Assembly (NCBI GenBank): GCA_963965975.1
Contig: OZ014411.1
Span: 5,503,001-5,567,000, forward strand
Reading direction: 5' to 3'
From: Xestospongia bergquistia
Taxonomy: Eukaryota; Porifera; Demospongiae; Haplosclerida; Petrosiidae
Length of the DNA stretch: 64,000 nucleotides
Shown: one piece after another, positions 12,409 to 23,400 of the stretch
Layout: each line of letters starts with the position of its first letter
How positions within the stretch are numbered: the first letter of the stretch is position 1
Notes under the pieces: generated by a model
The model's input: only the letters and a program-made list of their open reading frames with translations
Told to the model about the DNA's origin: nothing
The model's database searches: none
Translations under genes and position numbers: made by a program

Positions 12409-13922
12409 CAAAAAGTTTGATGAAGTTGGACTACAGAATCTAGGAAATACATGTTTTGCAAATGCAATAGTGCAATCACTGATTCATTGTCCAGACTTTC
12501 ACAGATATTTGATGTCACATAAAGAAAGTGGTATGTAACTTTAATATTTTTGTCAATTGTACATTGAATTGTCTGTCTTTTTTTAAGAATGCAGAGGTAT
12601 ATTTTGTATGGTATGTGTACTAAAAAAACAAAACAAGAATTACAAAATAGTTCAACTTCAATTGCTCCTAAGGAGTTGTACAAAAATATGAATAGTAAGT
12701 CATAATATACAATATTACTATGAATCATCTTTCCAAAGAAATATTACTATATTGGCAGTTTAATAATCAAGAGGATGCCCATGAACTTCTATGTGGAATT
12801 CTTAAGAACCTAGAAGATGCAGACATTAGGTAATTATTATTTTCAAACAATAATGTAACAAACAATATTAACATAATGTTCTATGTAGTTCTCAAATAAA
12901 CATTGGCATTGAGACTGCAGGTGAGTAAATGATTTATATGTTGATGACATTAAAATCCTTTTAAAAAATACAGTTCGATGTGTAGAATGTAATGCAGTAA
13001 AAATAACAGAAATGTATCAGCCTCGCATTCAAATTGATACACAGGTTGGTTAAAATACAACAGCTAGCTGTGTTGAAGTAACTGTTTTTCAGAGTGAAAA
13101 TGTACATAAAGGTATTAGTAAAAATCACAAAGAAGAAACGTTGTCTCTTGATGATCTTGTACATTGCGAACGGTACATTTCCAGCATTTTCGAACTGATA
13201 GTAATATATTCTCTACTAGATGTGAGAAAGATGCTCAAGCTGTTTTGAAGCATGACATATCCCACCTGCCATCAACGCTAATAATTCATATCAGAAGGTA
13301 GATAAATTTATGAAATTAGATGACTAGTGTTACCACTAAATTAAATGTAAGGTTTACCTGGGAGAGTACACATGCTAAGAAAGATAGTCGGCATGTACAT
13401 ATTACTGAGTCAGTACAAGTCCATGATAAAAAGGTGCTTCTATCAACTGAAGTTACGAGATGACATAATTAACTTGTTCATATTTAGGCAAACACAAAAC
13501 AATATATTCTGTCCTCCATTATTGTGCACATTGGCTCTACCCCACAAGCAGGTCATTATGTGTCATATGCTCGTACAGCTGAGGGATGGTATGAGTTTGA
13601 TGATGTATTGGTAAGTTTTTTAATTCAGTATCAATATCATAAAAAATTCATGATAGGTGACACCAACAGACCTGGCAAATGTTTTAACAAAGGAAGCATA
13701 TATTCTATTCTATACTGAAGTTTGTGGCTGAGGTTTAGCACACACTTGAGTTTGACATTGATCTCAGTGAAATGGTGTATAATATGATGTGTAAATTACA
13801 ACATTCCAATCAACACTTTTCTGTCATTTTCACACTAATATAGGTGAAACATGAAATCAAAAAGAAGCTAAGTTTATCAAATATGACAAAACTAACAGAA
13901 TCCACTCTTCCTACAAAGAAAG
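12409..13922 (+). CDS. Ubiquitin-specific protease (USP, peptidase C19) domain, multi-exon
   Basis: USPs remove ubiquitin from proteins. Likely exons: 12409-12530, a piece ending 12694, 12739-12829, 12889-12920, 12974-13044, 13093-13172, 13220-13297, 13352-13433, 13488-13610, 13657 to about 13717, and 13844-13922. The Cys box is GLQNLGNTCFANA (12436-12475) with catalytic Cys. NNQEDAHELL is the second conserved block. CVEC and CERC form the zinc ribbon pair. The His box is GHYVSYARTAEGWYEFDD (13551-13605), and the domain ends AYILFYTE. Introns are short with matching phases from 12739 onward. The join between the first two exons does not keep frame with simple GT-AG sites, so a small frameshift is likely there. 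The last exons run in phase into the Ulp1 domain downstream, so the two peptidases appear to be one transcript. A host USP gene with a fused Ulp1 is the alternative to a transposon-borne gene. Confidence 0.75.
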
Positions 13923-13972
13923 GTTGTTGCTGCTATTAATTACATTTACCATAGTATACTACATGTATTTAG

Positions 13973-15065
13973 ATATGGAGAAGTGTATTCAAATGCAGTC
14001 ACTTACTTCAACAGTTGTGTCAATTTCTTGGGAGAATGCACAGCACACATACAAACAGCAAATTGATGTCAAAGGGACTGATCTTCAGTGTCTACGTCAG
14101 GTGTGGGAATCAAGTTCAAGTGGTGAATGTTGGCTCAATGACAATGTATGAAATGCAACAGATTACCAATAAAAACATTTAAATAACATTCCAGATAGTC
14201 AATGGCTATATCCTCATAATATGTAATAGTATTAAGAAAAAACTGTAAGTAAAGACATAAGAAGAGCTGACATTAACTCTTTATAGGGAGTGAACATACT
14301 ACCCATTAGTTCTTTTTTTTGGAGGCTTTAAAAGACAAAGGAATTGACAATATACTTGAAAAGTGGTATAAAAGGTAGAACTTCATTATCCATTACTACC
14401 AATTGCCTCACTTGAACAGATCAAAATGTTTTCAGAATTTAACACGTGGATTATACCTGTCAACAGATCTGCTCATTGGACAATGATGGTATATAACACA
14501 GTCCTCACTTTTAGTGTTACTGTATATGTATTCTAAACAGGTCATTGACTTCAAGAGAAGGATCATACATTACACAGATTCCTATGTCTGTCCTACCAAT
14601 ATAACATGGGCCGAAAAAGCAATAACGTGAGACAAAAATATTACCGTGTTCATTACACCTTCCTGTTATGTAACGAATAGGAAATTTATAGATGAAAGAT
14701 ATATGCAGGAAACAGGAAATAACTTTGACTGGACAAAATGGGACAGAAATGTTCATCCTGTAAGTAGAAATACAATATATCACAATTAATGTTTGAAGGA
14801 AAACTTTATTACAATAGCATGCACCACTTCAACAAAACTCAATTGATTGTGGGACATTTGCAGTAAAAGTATGTAGTGGTATTGTGATGGTTTCCTTTTA
14901 ATACTAAAAATATAGATGGCACTATGTATTGCTAGCACAACTGATGCAGACTTTACCCAGGTATAAGGTTTATAAATCATAAAGCTATGTTCATTTACCA
15001 GTACAGAATGATGTACCAAGATTTATATACGAGGTCATGTATGAAATTCTCAATCAACACCTTTT
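13973..15065 (+). CDS. Ulp1/SENP-type (C48) cysteine protease domain fused after the USP
   Basis: Ulp1/SENP proteases cleave SUMO-type modifiers. Exons: 13973-14145, 14195-14244, 14287-14374, 14436-14488, 14541-14626, 14681-14759, 14818-14868, 14916-14960 and 15007-15065. The domain opens with WLNDNIVNGYI. Catalytic His is in WIIPVNRSAHWTMM, the Asp in VIDFKRRIIHYTDS, and Gln plus Cys in PLQQNSIDCGTF; all four catalytic positions are present. From 14541 on every intron joins in phase. The exon at 14287-14374 has a run of eight T where the frame shifts by one, and its joins to the neighbouring exons are out of phase, so the domain may be partly disabled or a base may be miscounted in the homopolymer. 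The preceding USP exon (ending 13922, phase 1) joins 13973 in phase, which is the evidence for one polypeptide. Confidence 0.75.
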
Positions 15066-15169
15066 GTAAGTTGCTAATAACTTAACCATGACACATGTAT
15101 TACATCAGGGAACACAATGAAGATCGATTAAATCTGCAAAAGAATTCAGCTCTTGCCTGTGCAATTAAA

Positions 15170-15412
15170 AGTAATCCAATCAGAGGAAGTGCTAGCAATG
15201 GTGGCCTACAGCCCTCAAAGTGTAAGTCTCAATTAATGGGCATCTTATTTTACCATATGATAGTAACTAATACAATACAACCAACAAATACCAAAGTCAC
15301 ATCACAAGTCAGTAATCCAACCATAGGAAGTGGTACCAAAGGTGGTCTACAGCTCTTAAAGAGTAAGTTTTAACTCATGAGCAACTTACTTTGTGTATGA
15401 TAGCAACCAAGA
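15170..15412 (+). repeat. Tandemly duplicated exon-intron unit in the linker
   Basis: An AGTAATCCAA...GGAAGTG... unit that ends at a GTAAGT donor, together with its short following intron, occurs twice with a 141-base period (15170-15310 and 15311-15412). The predicted exons 15109-15221 and 15264-15362 carry SNPIRGSASNGGLQPSK and SNPTIGSGTKGGLQLLK, are in phase with each other, and join the Ulp1 exon at 15065 in phase. The peptide is low-complexity linker with no domain that I recognise. Confidence 0.7.
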
Positions 15413-15441
15413 TCAATTTATGCTTCACAATTTTCTCACAG

Positions 15442-16660
15442 CAGTTAAGAAGAGGGTCAGTTCCATAATACCACAATGGTTTGTGTCTGATGATGCTAAG
15501 CAATTTTTATAATGCCTGGAGGTCAGTGTTTGGTGAAGTCAACAACAAACTGTTATGCACCTGGCACGTGGATAGGGCATGGTGTGAGAAACTGTCGTTG
15601 ATAAAAGACAAACAGACACAGGTAACTGTGTATCACAACTTGCATGTTTTACTGGAGGAGAAAGACATACAGAAATTTCAAATACTTCTAACAAAAACAA
15701 TTAAACAACTTCAGATGAATGACGAAACATCTCCATTTGCAGAATATTTTATCAGAACCTACGTAGATAGAAAACAACAATGGGCACAATGCTATAGACA
15801 GGGATCGTTTATTAATACGAACATGTATGTTGAGCCTTTCTATCGTGTATTAAAGTATATATACATGAATGGTAGGATCAATAAAAGAGTGGACAATTGT
15901 ATCAATACATTAATGAAAATTACAAGGGACAAAGCATTCGAATGACTTATAAAACTAACCAAAGGAAAGAAGACAAAGAGATTGATTGACATACACAAAA
16001 GACATTTAACCAGCAAGAACATGACAATAGATTCAGTTGAACAAGTTAAAGATGGAGTATGGGATGTGACATCATCATGTGGTAATGACAAATATAGAGT
16101 GACTATAGAGAATGAGGTATGCCCAGTGAATTGTAGACTAAGTTGTAATGACTGCAACACATGTGTCCACTCCTAATCCTGTACATGTCAAGACTATACT
16201 ACAATAGGAAACATATGCAAACACATTCATTTAATGGTAGAATTTCAACAACACAACAGTCAAGAACAACTAAATGAAAACAACTCAACTAATGATGGAA
16301 AGAATTCAGACAAAGAATTAAATGACTTACTTAAAGCAATAATGTCAGATGGTGGTGATTTGGACATTATTGAAACCAGACAACACGTTTTTAACAAAAT
16401 TCAGACTATTACAACATTAGTAGAACAATGTACTGATAAACAGACATTACAAACAATAAACACACAGCTTGGTACCACAATAGGACTAATAAAATGTCAT
16501 TTAGAGCAGACAAAACCAGTACTTCCACTGACACAACATGAACCAGTAAATAAAACTATAGCTCCACAACGACCATTCTTCAGCACTCAAAAAAGACAAA
16601 AAAACCATCAGTTAGACTAGCAAAGCCAAAGAACACTAAAAAAAAGAAATTGAAAAACAA
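15442..16660 (+). pseudogene. Mutator-like (MULE) transposase, C-terminal part with SWIM finger
   Basis: The frame shows the MULE catalytic core: PQWFVSDDAKQF (15470-15507) with an acidic catalytic residue, then after a one-base frameshift YNAWRSVFG and LLCTWHVDRAW, then MYVEPFYRVLKYIYM with the catalytic Glu (15820-15870). The CHC-type SWIM zinc finger SCTCQDYTTIGNICKHIH is at 16177-16230. In-frame stops at 15943-15945 (TGA) and 16174-16176 (TAA) and a frameshift near 16600 disable it. The N-terminal third of a usual MULE transposase, with the first catalytic Asp, is missing; where it should be, the Ulp1 domain and linker stand. The splice phase at 15362/15442 would join linker to transposase. 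Confidence 0.75.
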
Positions 16661-16760
16661 TTAAACAATGACACAAGATTGTATCTGACGAAGAAAGCCA
16701 CATATTGTATGACTAAATCTAACATTAAACAATAAAATAACAATTACTTTCCCTTTATAG

Positions 16761-17260
16761 ATACTCTAATACTGTTATGTACCAAAGATAGAGCAGATAC
16801 GATCATTAATGGAACAGCAAACAAATTAACACTGGTACAAATGAAAAAGAAAATGGACAACCTACCTGATGAGATAATTGACTTTGATATCTCTAATGTT
16901 CAGGATTACTTGACAAATGAAGCATGGGAAGCATTACAACAAGTAGGTAAGGTGACATTACACTTCAAACATACTATCATCAACACAAAACCACAGTGAC
17001 TACCAAATGTCTTGAATGGATGTGCTCTCATTGTCAACTATCTACAACACACAGAAACATGATAGAATGTGATGATTGCTGCAGATGGTTTCACTGGTAA
17101 GTATATTAAATGGTATATTATATATAGTTGATTTGGTAATAATATACAGACTAAGATTAACATATAATATTACCATCTATTTTGTAGGACATTTTGTGAA
17201 TATTGAAAATCCACCAAATGCTGCATAGATCTGCTCAAGTTGCATTAAGATAAAGTCAAT
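16761..17260 (+). pseudogene. PHD finger exons at the end of the MULE locus
   Basis: An exon of about 16761-16944 (no known domain) joins in phase to 16987-17099, which encodes WMCSHCQLSTTHRNMIEC, then DDCCRWFHW: the first half of a PHD finger, a reader of histone tails. The next exon (from about 17188) gives VNIENPPNAA, a stop where Trp is expected, then ICSSC, in a frame shifted by one base. The PHD is therefore complete in outline but broken. A C-terminal PHD is common in metazoan transposases of this style. Confidence 0.65.
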
Positions 17261-17471
17261 TAAAATAGAAGAATGACTACACTAGATATAATCACTTACT
17301 TTTGAGTTTGTTTACTCCACAAGACATCACTTGCTTTTTACTTTTACTACTTTTGAGTTTGTAATTATTAATTGTTACTCCGCCTACTGTTAATTTTGTT
17401 GCTATGAATATATAATATACCATTCCTATGGAAACATTCAGCCGCTTCTTCTCCAGAGCATAGACTTAGTA

Positions 17472-20400
17472 ATGATGTGGTGGAAGAAAAAAAGGAATGC
17501 CTACTACTTTGTCTTCCTCATTCTTATATTAGCTATACTTTTTGTTATCCTTTCTAAATACAAAGTTGGATTATCACCACCGTCATCGTTGATACCAAAT
17601 CGCAAAGTATGGAAGACAAATCGAAAGAATCATTCGTCCAAATGCTATCGAGTAGACCTAAAAAAACTTAATAGTATTTATTTAAGTGTGAAGACGTCCA
17701 AGAAATTCCACCAAAAACGTCTGGCTCCTCTGTTGGTGACATGGATGCAAGTATTAAACCCACATCAGGTTAGGATTGATGTTATATATATATATATACC
17801 ATAGGTGTAGGAACAGGGGGGGCACAGGGGGCACATGTCCCCCCAATAGTTTTGGTATATTGTGAGATGGTTTCACAATCAACTGATTTAGATTAGCCAC
17901 TTTTCAAACCCTATCCTCATAGTACAATTAACACCTGTAGATGCACATTTTATGTAAAAACATTTCAAAAGTTTTTGTCAGTATAAACAACAGAAGAAGG
18001 TTTTATTTTGGTTGTTTTTGAAATACTTCATTGCTAAACTGAACAATGTTAAAATGTTACATATGTGCCTCCCGAATGACAAAATTGTTAAAGGAAGTTA
18101 AGGAACTATGAAACATTATGTGACTGTGGTTTGTAGTAAATATGTGTTAATGTGAAGTATGTTAATCAGCATGTTGAAAAGAAGAGACCTGGTTGTTCAT
18201 TGACAAGAATCATTTGCTAAACTGGGATATGACAGAGTTAGGCCAGAGCAGATAAAGGTATATAAGCTTTATTATGGAATGTAGATCCTATATGTTCAGA
18301 ACAGAGAGAAGGTATTTCTGATTGTAGAAATGTACATAATTTAGTAACGAGGCTTTTCCTGATAATAATAATAATAATTATTATTAATGTCACACACAGA
18401 AGACTGCCCAGCTACCAATGGCTTACGAGTGACGAATTAATTACAAAATAATATAAATTTGGATTAAGTAATAAACTTAGAGTGACTAAACAAAACAAGA
18501 GAGAAAAACAAAATTAACGACTATATGACTAAATTCAATCTTAAAATGAACATTTCGTTGAGATACATCGATGGCATATGGCTGAATTCATTTGATAAAA
18601 TGATAGTGAGTTTGTCTGTGGGGGGAAGTGAGTAAAATGATGGTTCTTTGGAAGTGATTGTGTTGTAGAGTTTGAGACGTGTGTTATTGTACTTTGGACA
18701 GAACAGGACAAAATGAGATACATCTTCTACTGAATTTGTGTTACAAAGAGTACATAGTCTATCTTTAAGAGGTAGCTTAGGAACATGAAAATGCCCCCTC
18801 TCAACTGCTAGGGGCAGACAACCCCCATGTATGGCCGCCATTGTCCAACATCTCTTCGCAGTCATATTGACAAGCACATAACTAGGTGGCAATGACTCCT
18901 GTTGTAGTTGTCTATATATTACTAACTTACCTTCTGTCTCAGATGAAGGATCTAAAGGTTTATTTAGTAGAGACTGCCAGTCCTCATTGGCTATAGTGTG
19001 TATTATATTATGTAGTTCTAAAGGTATTAGGCTCATGGTATTATAATATCCTCTTATTTTACACATTAATTTTATGCAATGCCAAGACCAAGTGTGTTTT
19101 CCTAAATTACCTAAGTTAGTGAATTGTTTGAATAGACTTTGTAGTAAGGGGTCACATGTAGTACTATTAGTTGTATAAAGAGTTTAAGAATGATATTCAT
19201 TTGTTTATAATGGATGGGAAGCCATCCCATTTCTCCTGTTAAAGCAACTATGGTTAACTGCTCTTGGTAATCCCATATACAAGCACTGTAGTCTAATATT
19301 AGAGTTACTAATAATTTATATAACAATGTATATGTCTGATAAAGAAAGCCACCAAAATCTTTAGAACGTGCACAAACTCCTGCCAGAGCTTTCCTGGCTG
19401 ATCTTGCAGTATGTTCTAAAGTTTGTTTACAGTCCAAATATTCATTAAACCATATTCATAAGTATTTATATTCATTACAATAGTCTATGATGGTACTATT
19501 ACATGCAAAGGGAAAAGATGATCTGGCTAATATGCAGTACTTTAGTTTTATTGATGTTCATAGCTAAACGATTCTTGTCACACCATGTAGCTACTCTACA
19601 AATAAGCTGTTGTAAATCATTTTCATTATTGGCAAACAATGCAATATCATCAGCATACAGAAGGATACACATAACTATGTCCTCTTCTGTATTTACTCCT
19701 AAATTTAAATTTTTAACATAGGGAACTAGGTCATTAATATATAAATTAAAAAGTGCTGGCGATAGGAGGCAACTCTGTTGACACCCCTATTTACTGTGAA
19801 CCACTCAGTGCCAGTACCATTTATTTCTAAACAATAATTAACTCTAGAATATAATGCTTTAAGATTTTCTAACAAATTACCATTAATTCCATAACATAAC
19901 TTATACCAAAGTAAATTCCTATCTACACTATGAAATACCTTCTTTAAATCAATAAACTATATAAATGTATCCTTATTGATAAGGTTTCTATTTTGTGCCA
20001 TTAAGTAAAGAATGAGAGCATGTTCAAGACCACTTCTAAATCTTAGTTGTTCTTTTACGAGTATTTCATTGTCTTCTAGCCAGTAAGTTAATCGTTTGTT
20101 TAATATACTTGTATATGAATTACATTGGAGAGCAATTCCCTTATACTTTAGAGGGTCAGTAAGATTGCCTGATTTTGGGACTGGTAATATAATTGCTTTA
20201 TGCCATAAATTAGGACAACAGCTAGTTTGGAAACATGTTCTAAAAAGCTGGATAGTAAAAGGAATAAGATTAGGATGTTTAAAGTAAAGCTAGGTTCACA
20301 ATATGGACGCAAGCTCTTGCATTACGTTACGTTGCGTTTACGTATTCTACTTGCGTTTTGTGAACATAAAAACGGGTGAAATGTTTGACGAACGCAGGGA

Positions 20401-23400
20401 TTACGCAAGATTGAACAAATTTCAATCTTGCGTTTCTGTAGTAGCGTTTGACCAATCAAGTTCAGTGTACTGAACCACGTGCTTAATAAAAATGGCGGAG
20501 GATCAGGATGATACTGAAATGCTCATAGAGACTGTTAGAAGTTTTCCCTGTCTTTGGAATATGTCACTCAGGGAGTATAAAGACAATAGAGTGAAAGAAA
20601 ACGCCTGGAAAAAAATTTCAGAGAAGTTGGCCACCAGTGTTGATGACTGCAAAAGGAGGTGGAAAAACCTAAGAGACAAGTTTGTCAGAGAACGTAAAAT
20701 TTCAACCAAGAGGCCAACTGGAACATCTGGTCCACCTACAGTTTCTCAGTGGAAATATTACAACATCATGTGTTTTATCCAAGACACAGTTCGCCATCGA
20801 AAGTATGTTTTTGTAGTGTAAAGAAATTGATTTATACTATAATATAATTATTGTAATTATTATATATAATTATATTTATATAATGTGCGTGTGTTTATAG
20901 TACGAGTAGCAACATTGCCACCAAAGATGACAGTTACGACAGAATAGAAAATGCCTCCCTGGTAGAGAGTGATGAAGAAATCGGCAGTATTAATAAGTAT
21001 GGAAATTGTTTTATACCTTCATCTTAATTGGTTGTCACTTTTATAGGACAACCGACACTGATGATGACATGTTGTCACTATTAGACACTAAATCAACAAA
21101 TATACCAGACACACCAATTGATGTGCCCAGGTCTACATTTATTACATCATGTTCCACATCTTCATCCTTATCACCTAGTCCGTCTGATAGGAAAGGAGAC
21201 CCGCCTGTAAAAAAACGTAAAGTAGACAAAAAGGCACACGTTGAATCAGCAATAATAGATACATTGAAGCATATTAGAGAGACCAACAATGTGAAAAGTA
21301 ATCACATTTCTGATGATGAAGACTACCATTTTGCTATGCAAGTACTAGCTAGTATTAAACGTCTGGAGAATAAAAGAAAGGCTCTGGCGAAGTTACATAT
21401 TCATCATTATTTAACAAGTGTAGAGTATGGATTTGACTCAAATTATGGACCAGTGGCTAATCAATATCCACCCATGGCTACTTGTTATTCATCTCCACCC
21501 ATGGGTCTACCTACACATGGAAGTGACCAATCTCACTGAAGCTAACACTCATACTAATTAATGTTACATGACACATAATATTCCCTAATTACCTTAACTG
21601 TTATACATGTTGTAATATTAAATTCAAACTGTATGATTAATTAAATTGAAAAAATGGAACATTTCACTTGTATGATGTCCTGTGAATATGTTTATCTTGC
21701 CACGGAACTGCTCCTTCTGAACTACTAAAGTAGTCAGAAAAACACTCACGAACTGATTTTGCTGTCCAGCTATAATGGTTGCTGCCAACCTTGCCTATCT
21801 TCTGAAGCCCATTGTCACCAATAGTATGCTCTCGCCAACTACCATTGATAGTATTACCTTCACCATCCTCTCCATCTGTGAAACCCGGAGGGCAATATAC
21901 TGGGGATTCCTTTTCTCGGAGGTAATTATGAAGTGCAAGGGTAGCTTTTGTATATGCTACTACTCTGTCTGGATTTGCATTTATGGGACGTCTGAATATC
22001 CTAAACCTAGCCGCGAGAATACCAAATGTATTTTCTATTATCCTCCTAGCACGGCTCAGACGATAATTAAAGATAGCTTCATGGTCAGGCAGGTTTTTTC
22101 CAGGAAATGGTCGCATAAGGTCTTTACGAAGTGGAAAACCTTCATCACCAATGAAAACATATGGTAAGATGACATCTGGCACATCTGGAACACTTGCTGG
22201 CTGAGGAAGGGGTAAGGATTGTGATTCTAGATACTGGCCCAGTAATGAGTTTGAAAATATGCCACTATCACTTTCATTATGAATGAATAAACGTTCTATT
22301 ACGCAACGAAAGTCATGACGGAACGGAACGCAAACGGTTACGTAACATAACGTTCCATATTGTGAACCTAGCTTAATCTGCATATATGTTATCAGGTCCA
22401 CAAGTTAGGTGCTAGATAAATTGCCATATGGATTTCATCAAACAAATTGAGTAGACCTTATGCGCGATCCCATACAAATGCAAGCAAAACAAAATGCTTT
22501 GCTAGGTAGCCATCTTAAGTGGAAGACTGCACTCCGTAACACGTGTGTGAACACTGTAATGATGAATTTCTCCAAATATTATGACCAGTTTGACTGTCAA
22601 GCACAGAAGAGATACAGAGAAAAACTGGATATGGCTTGTTTGCCAGTTGATCCATATGTTTCAAAGAATTTCGTCAGTGCAAGGAGTGGATCTATACGGG
22701 AACTCTGTCCTGAAATAGAATACCCTGACTTTTTGAACTTATACTACCAGCTCATACACAAGAGAACAGCTAAAAGCCACAAGAGTATGGATGGCTATAA
22801 CATTTTTGTTCAGGGCTGGGTAGGGATCATGGTACAAGATGATATTGTTGTGCTAAAGGCTAATGTTCGACACTCACAGAGCATTTCATCACCTCTTCTA
22901 CATCCCTGGGTAGCTGCTAAGATAAATGGCACAGTAATATACGTACACTGTACTTGTATGGCAGGCTTGGGTGAGGCTTGTTCTCATACTGCTGCTCTAC
23001 TTTTCTGTGCTGAAGCCAATAGCCAAAAGAAGAAATATATCATGTACTTCACCCCTGTGTTTATGGTTACCATCTGGTTGTAAAAAGGTTGACTATGCAC
23101 CAATTTCTAATATTGACTTTAGGACACACAGAAAGAAAAATAGAGTAGAGCCATGCAGCTGTAGTAGTAGTACTACCAATAACGCAAGCCTGGGTATACC
23201 TAGTCCAACAGATGATGAATTGACAAGATTTTACAGTAAAAATATGCCAAGTAAATTACTGCTACTTCATTGCCTGGAGTCCAAATGACCTGGTCATTCT
23301 CAAAATTAATTACAATAATTCTTTCGTAAAGCATTAACATTTTTATGAATGGAGTGTTACCTGAACTTATTGGCAGGTGGTATTCAAGGTTGATGTCCAT

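Larger units (their letters stand above)
20288..22373. mobile_element. PIF/Harbinger DNA transposon with TAA target duplication
   Basis: The ends are inverted copies: AGCTAGGTTCACAATATGGA at 20288 and its complement ending at 22373. Both are flanked by TAA (20285-20287, 22374-22376), the usual Harbinger target. LINE coding sequence reads across the two flanks once the element is removed, which proves the insertion. Inside are a MADF gene (plus) and part of the transposase (minus), the normal convergent Harbinger layout. Confidence 0.92.
18360..22445 (-). mobile_element. Non-LTR retrotransposon (LINE), 5'-truncated, split by a Harbinger
   Basis: Minus-strand coding remains run from about 22440 down to 18520: an opening [20 protein letters not shown] near 22410-22374, continuing across the Harbinger at 20287 with [19 protein letters not shown], then FTVNRG, the polymerase motif [17 protein letters not shown] (19670-19620), and a C-terminal RLCTLCN...HFVLFCPKY zinc-like motif (18760-18690). 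The endonuclease is missing. The 3' end is an ATT-type microsatellite tail (18361-18395), as in CR1/L2-type or Jockey-type elements. Several stops and shifts disable it. Confidence 0.8.

Noticed and set aside
17815-17860. GTAGGAACAGGGGGGGCACA, like the piece at 41387
   Set aside because: Probably dispersed hAT-type terminal debris, but borders and partner ends are not visible.
21775-22167. 130-codon plus-strand frame
   Set aside because: Antisense shadow of the Harbinger transposase.
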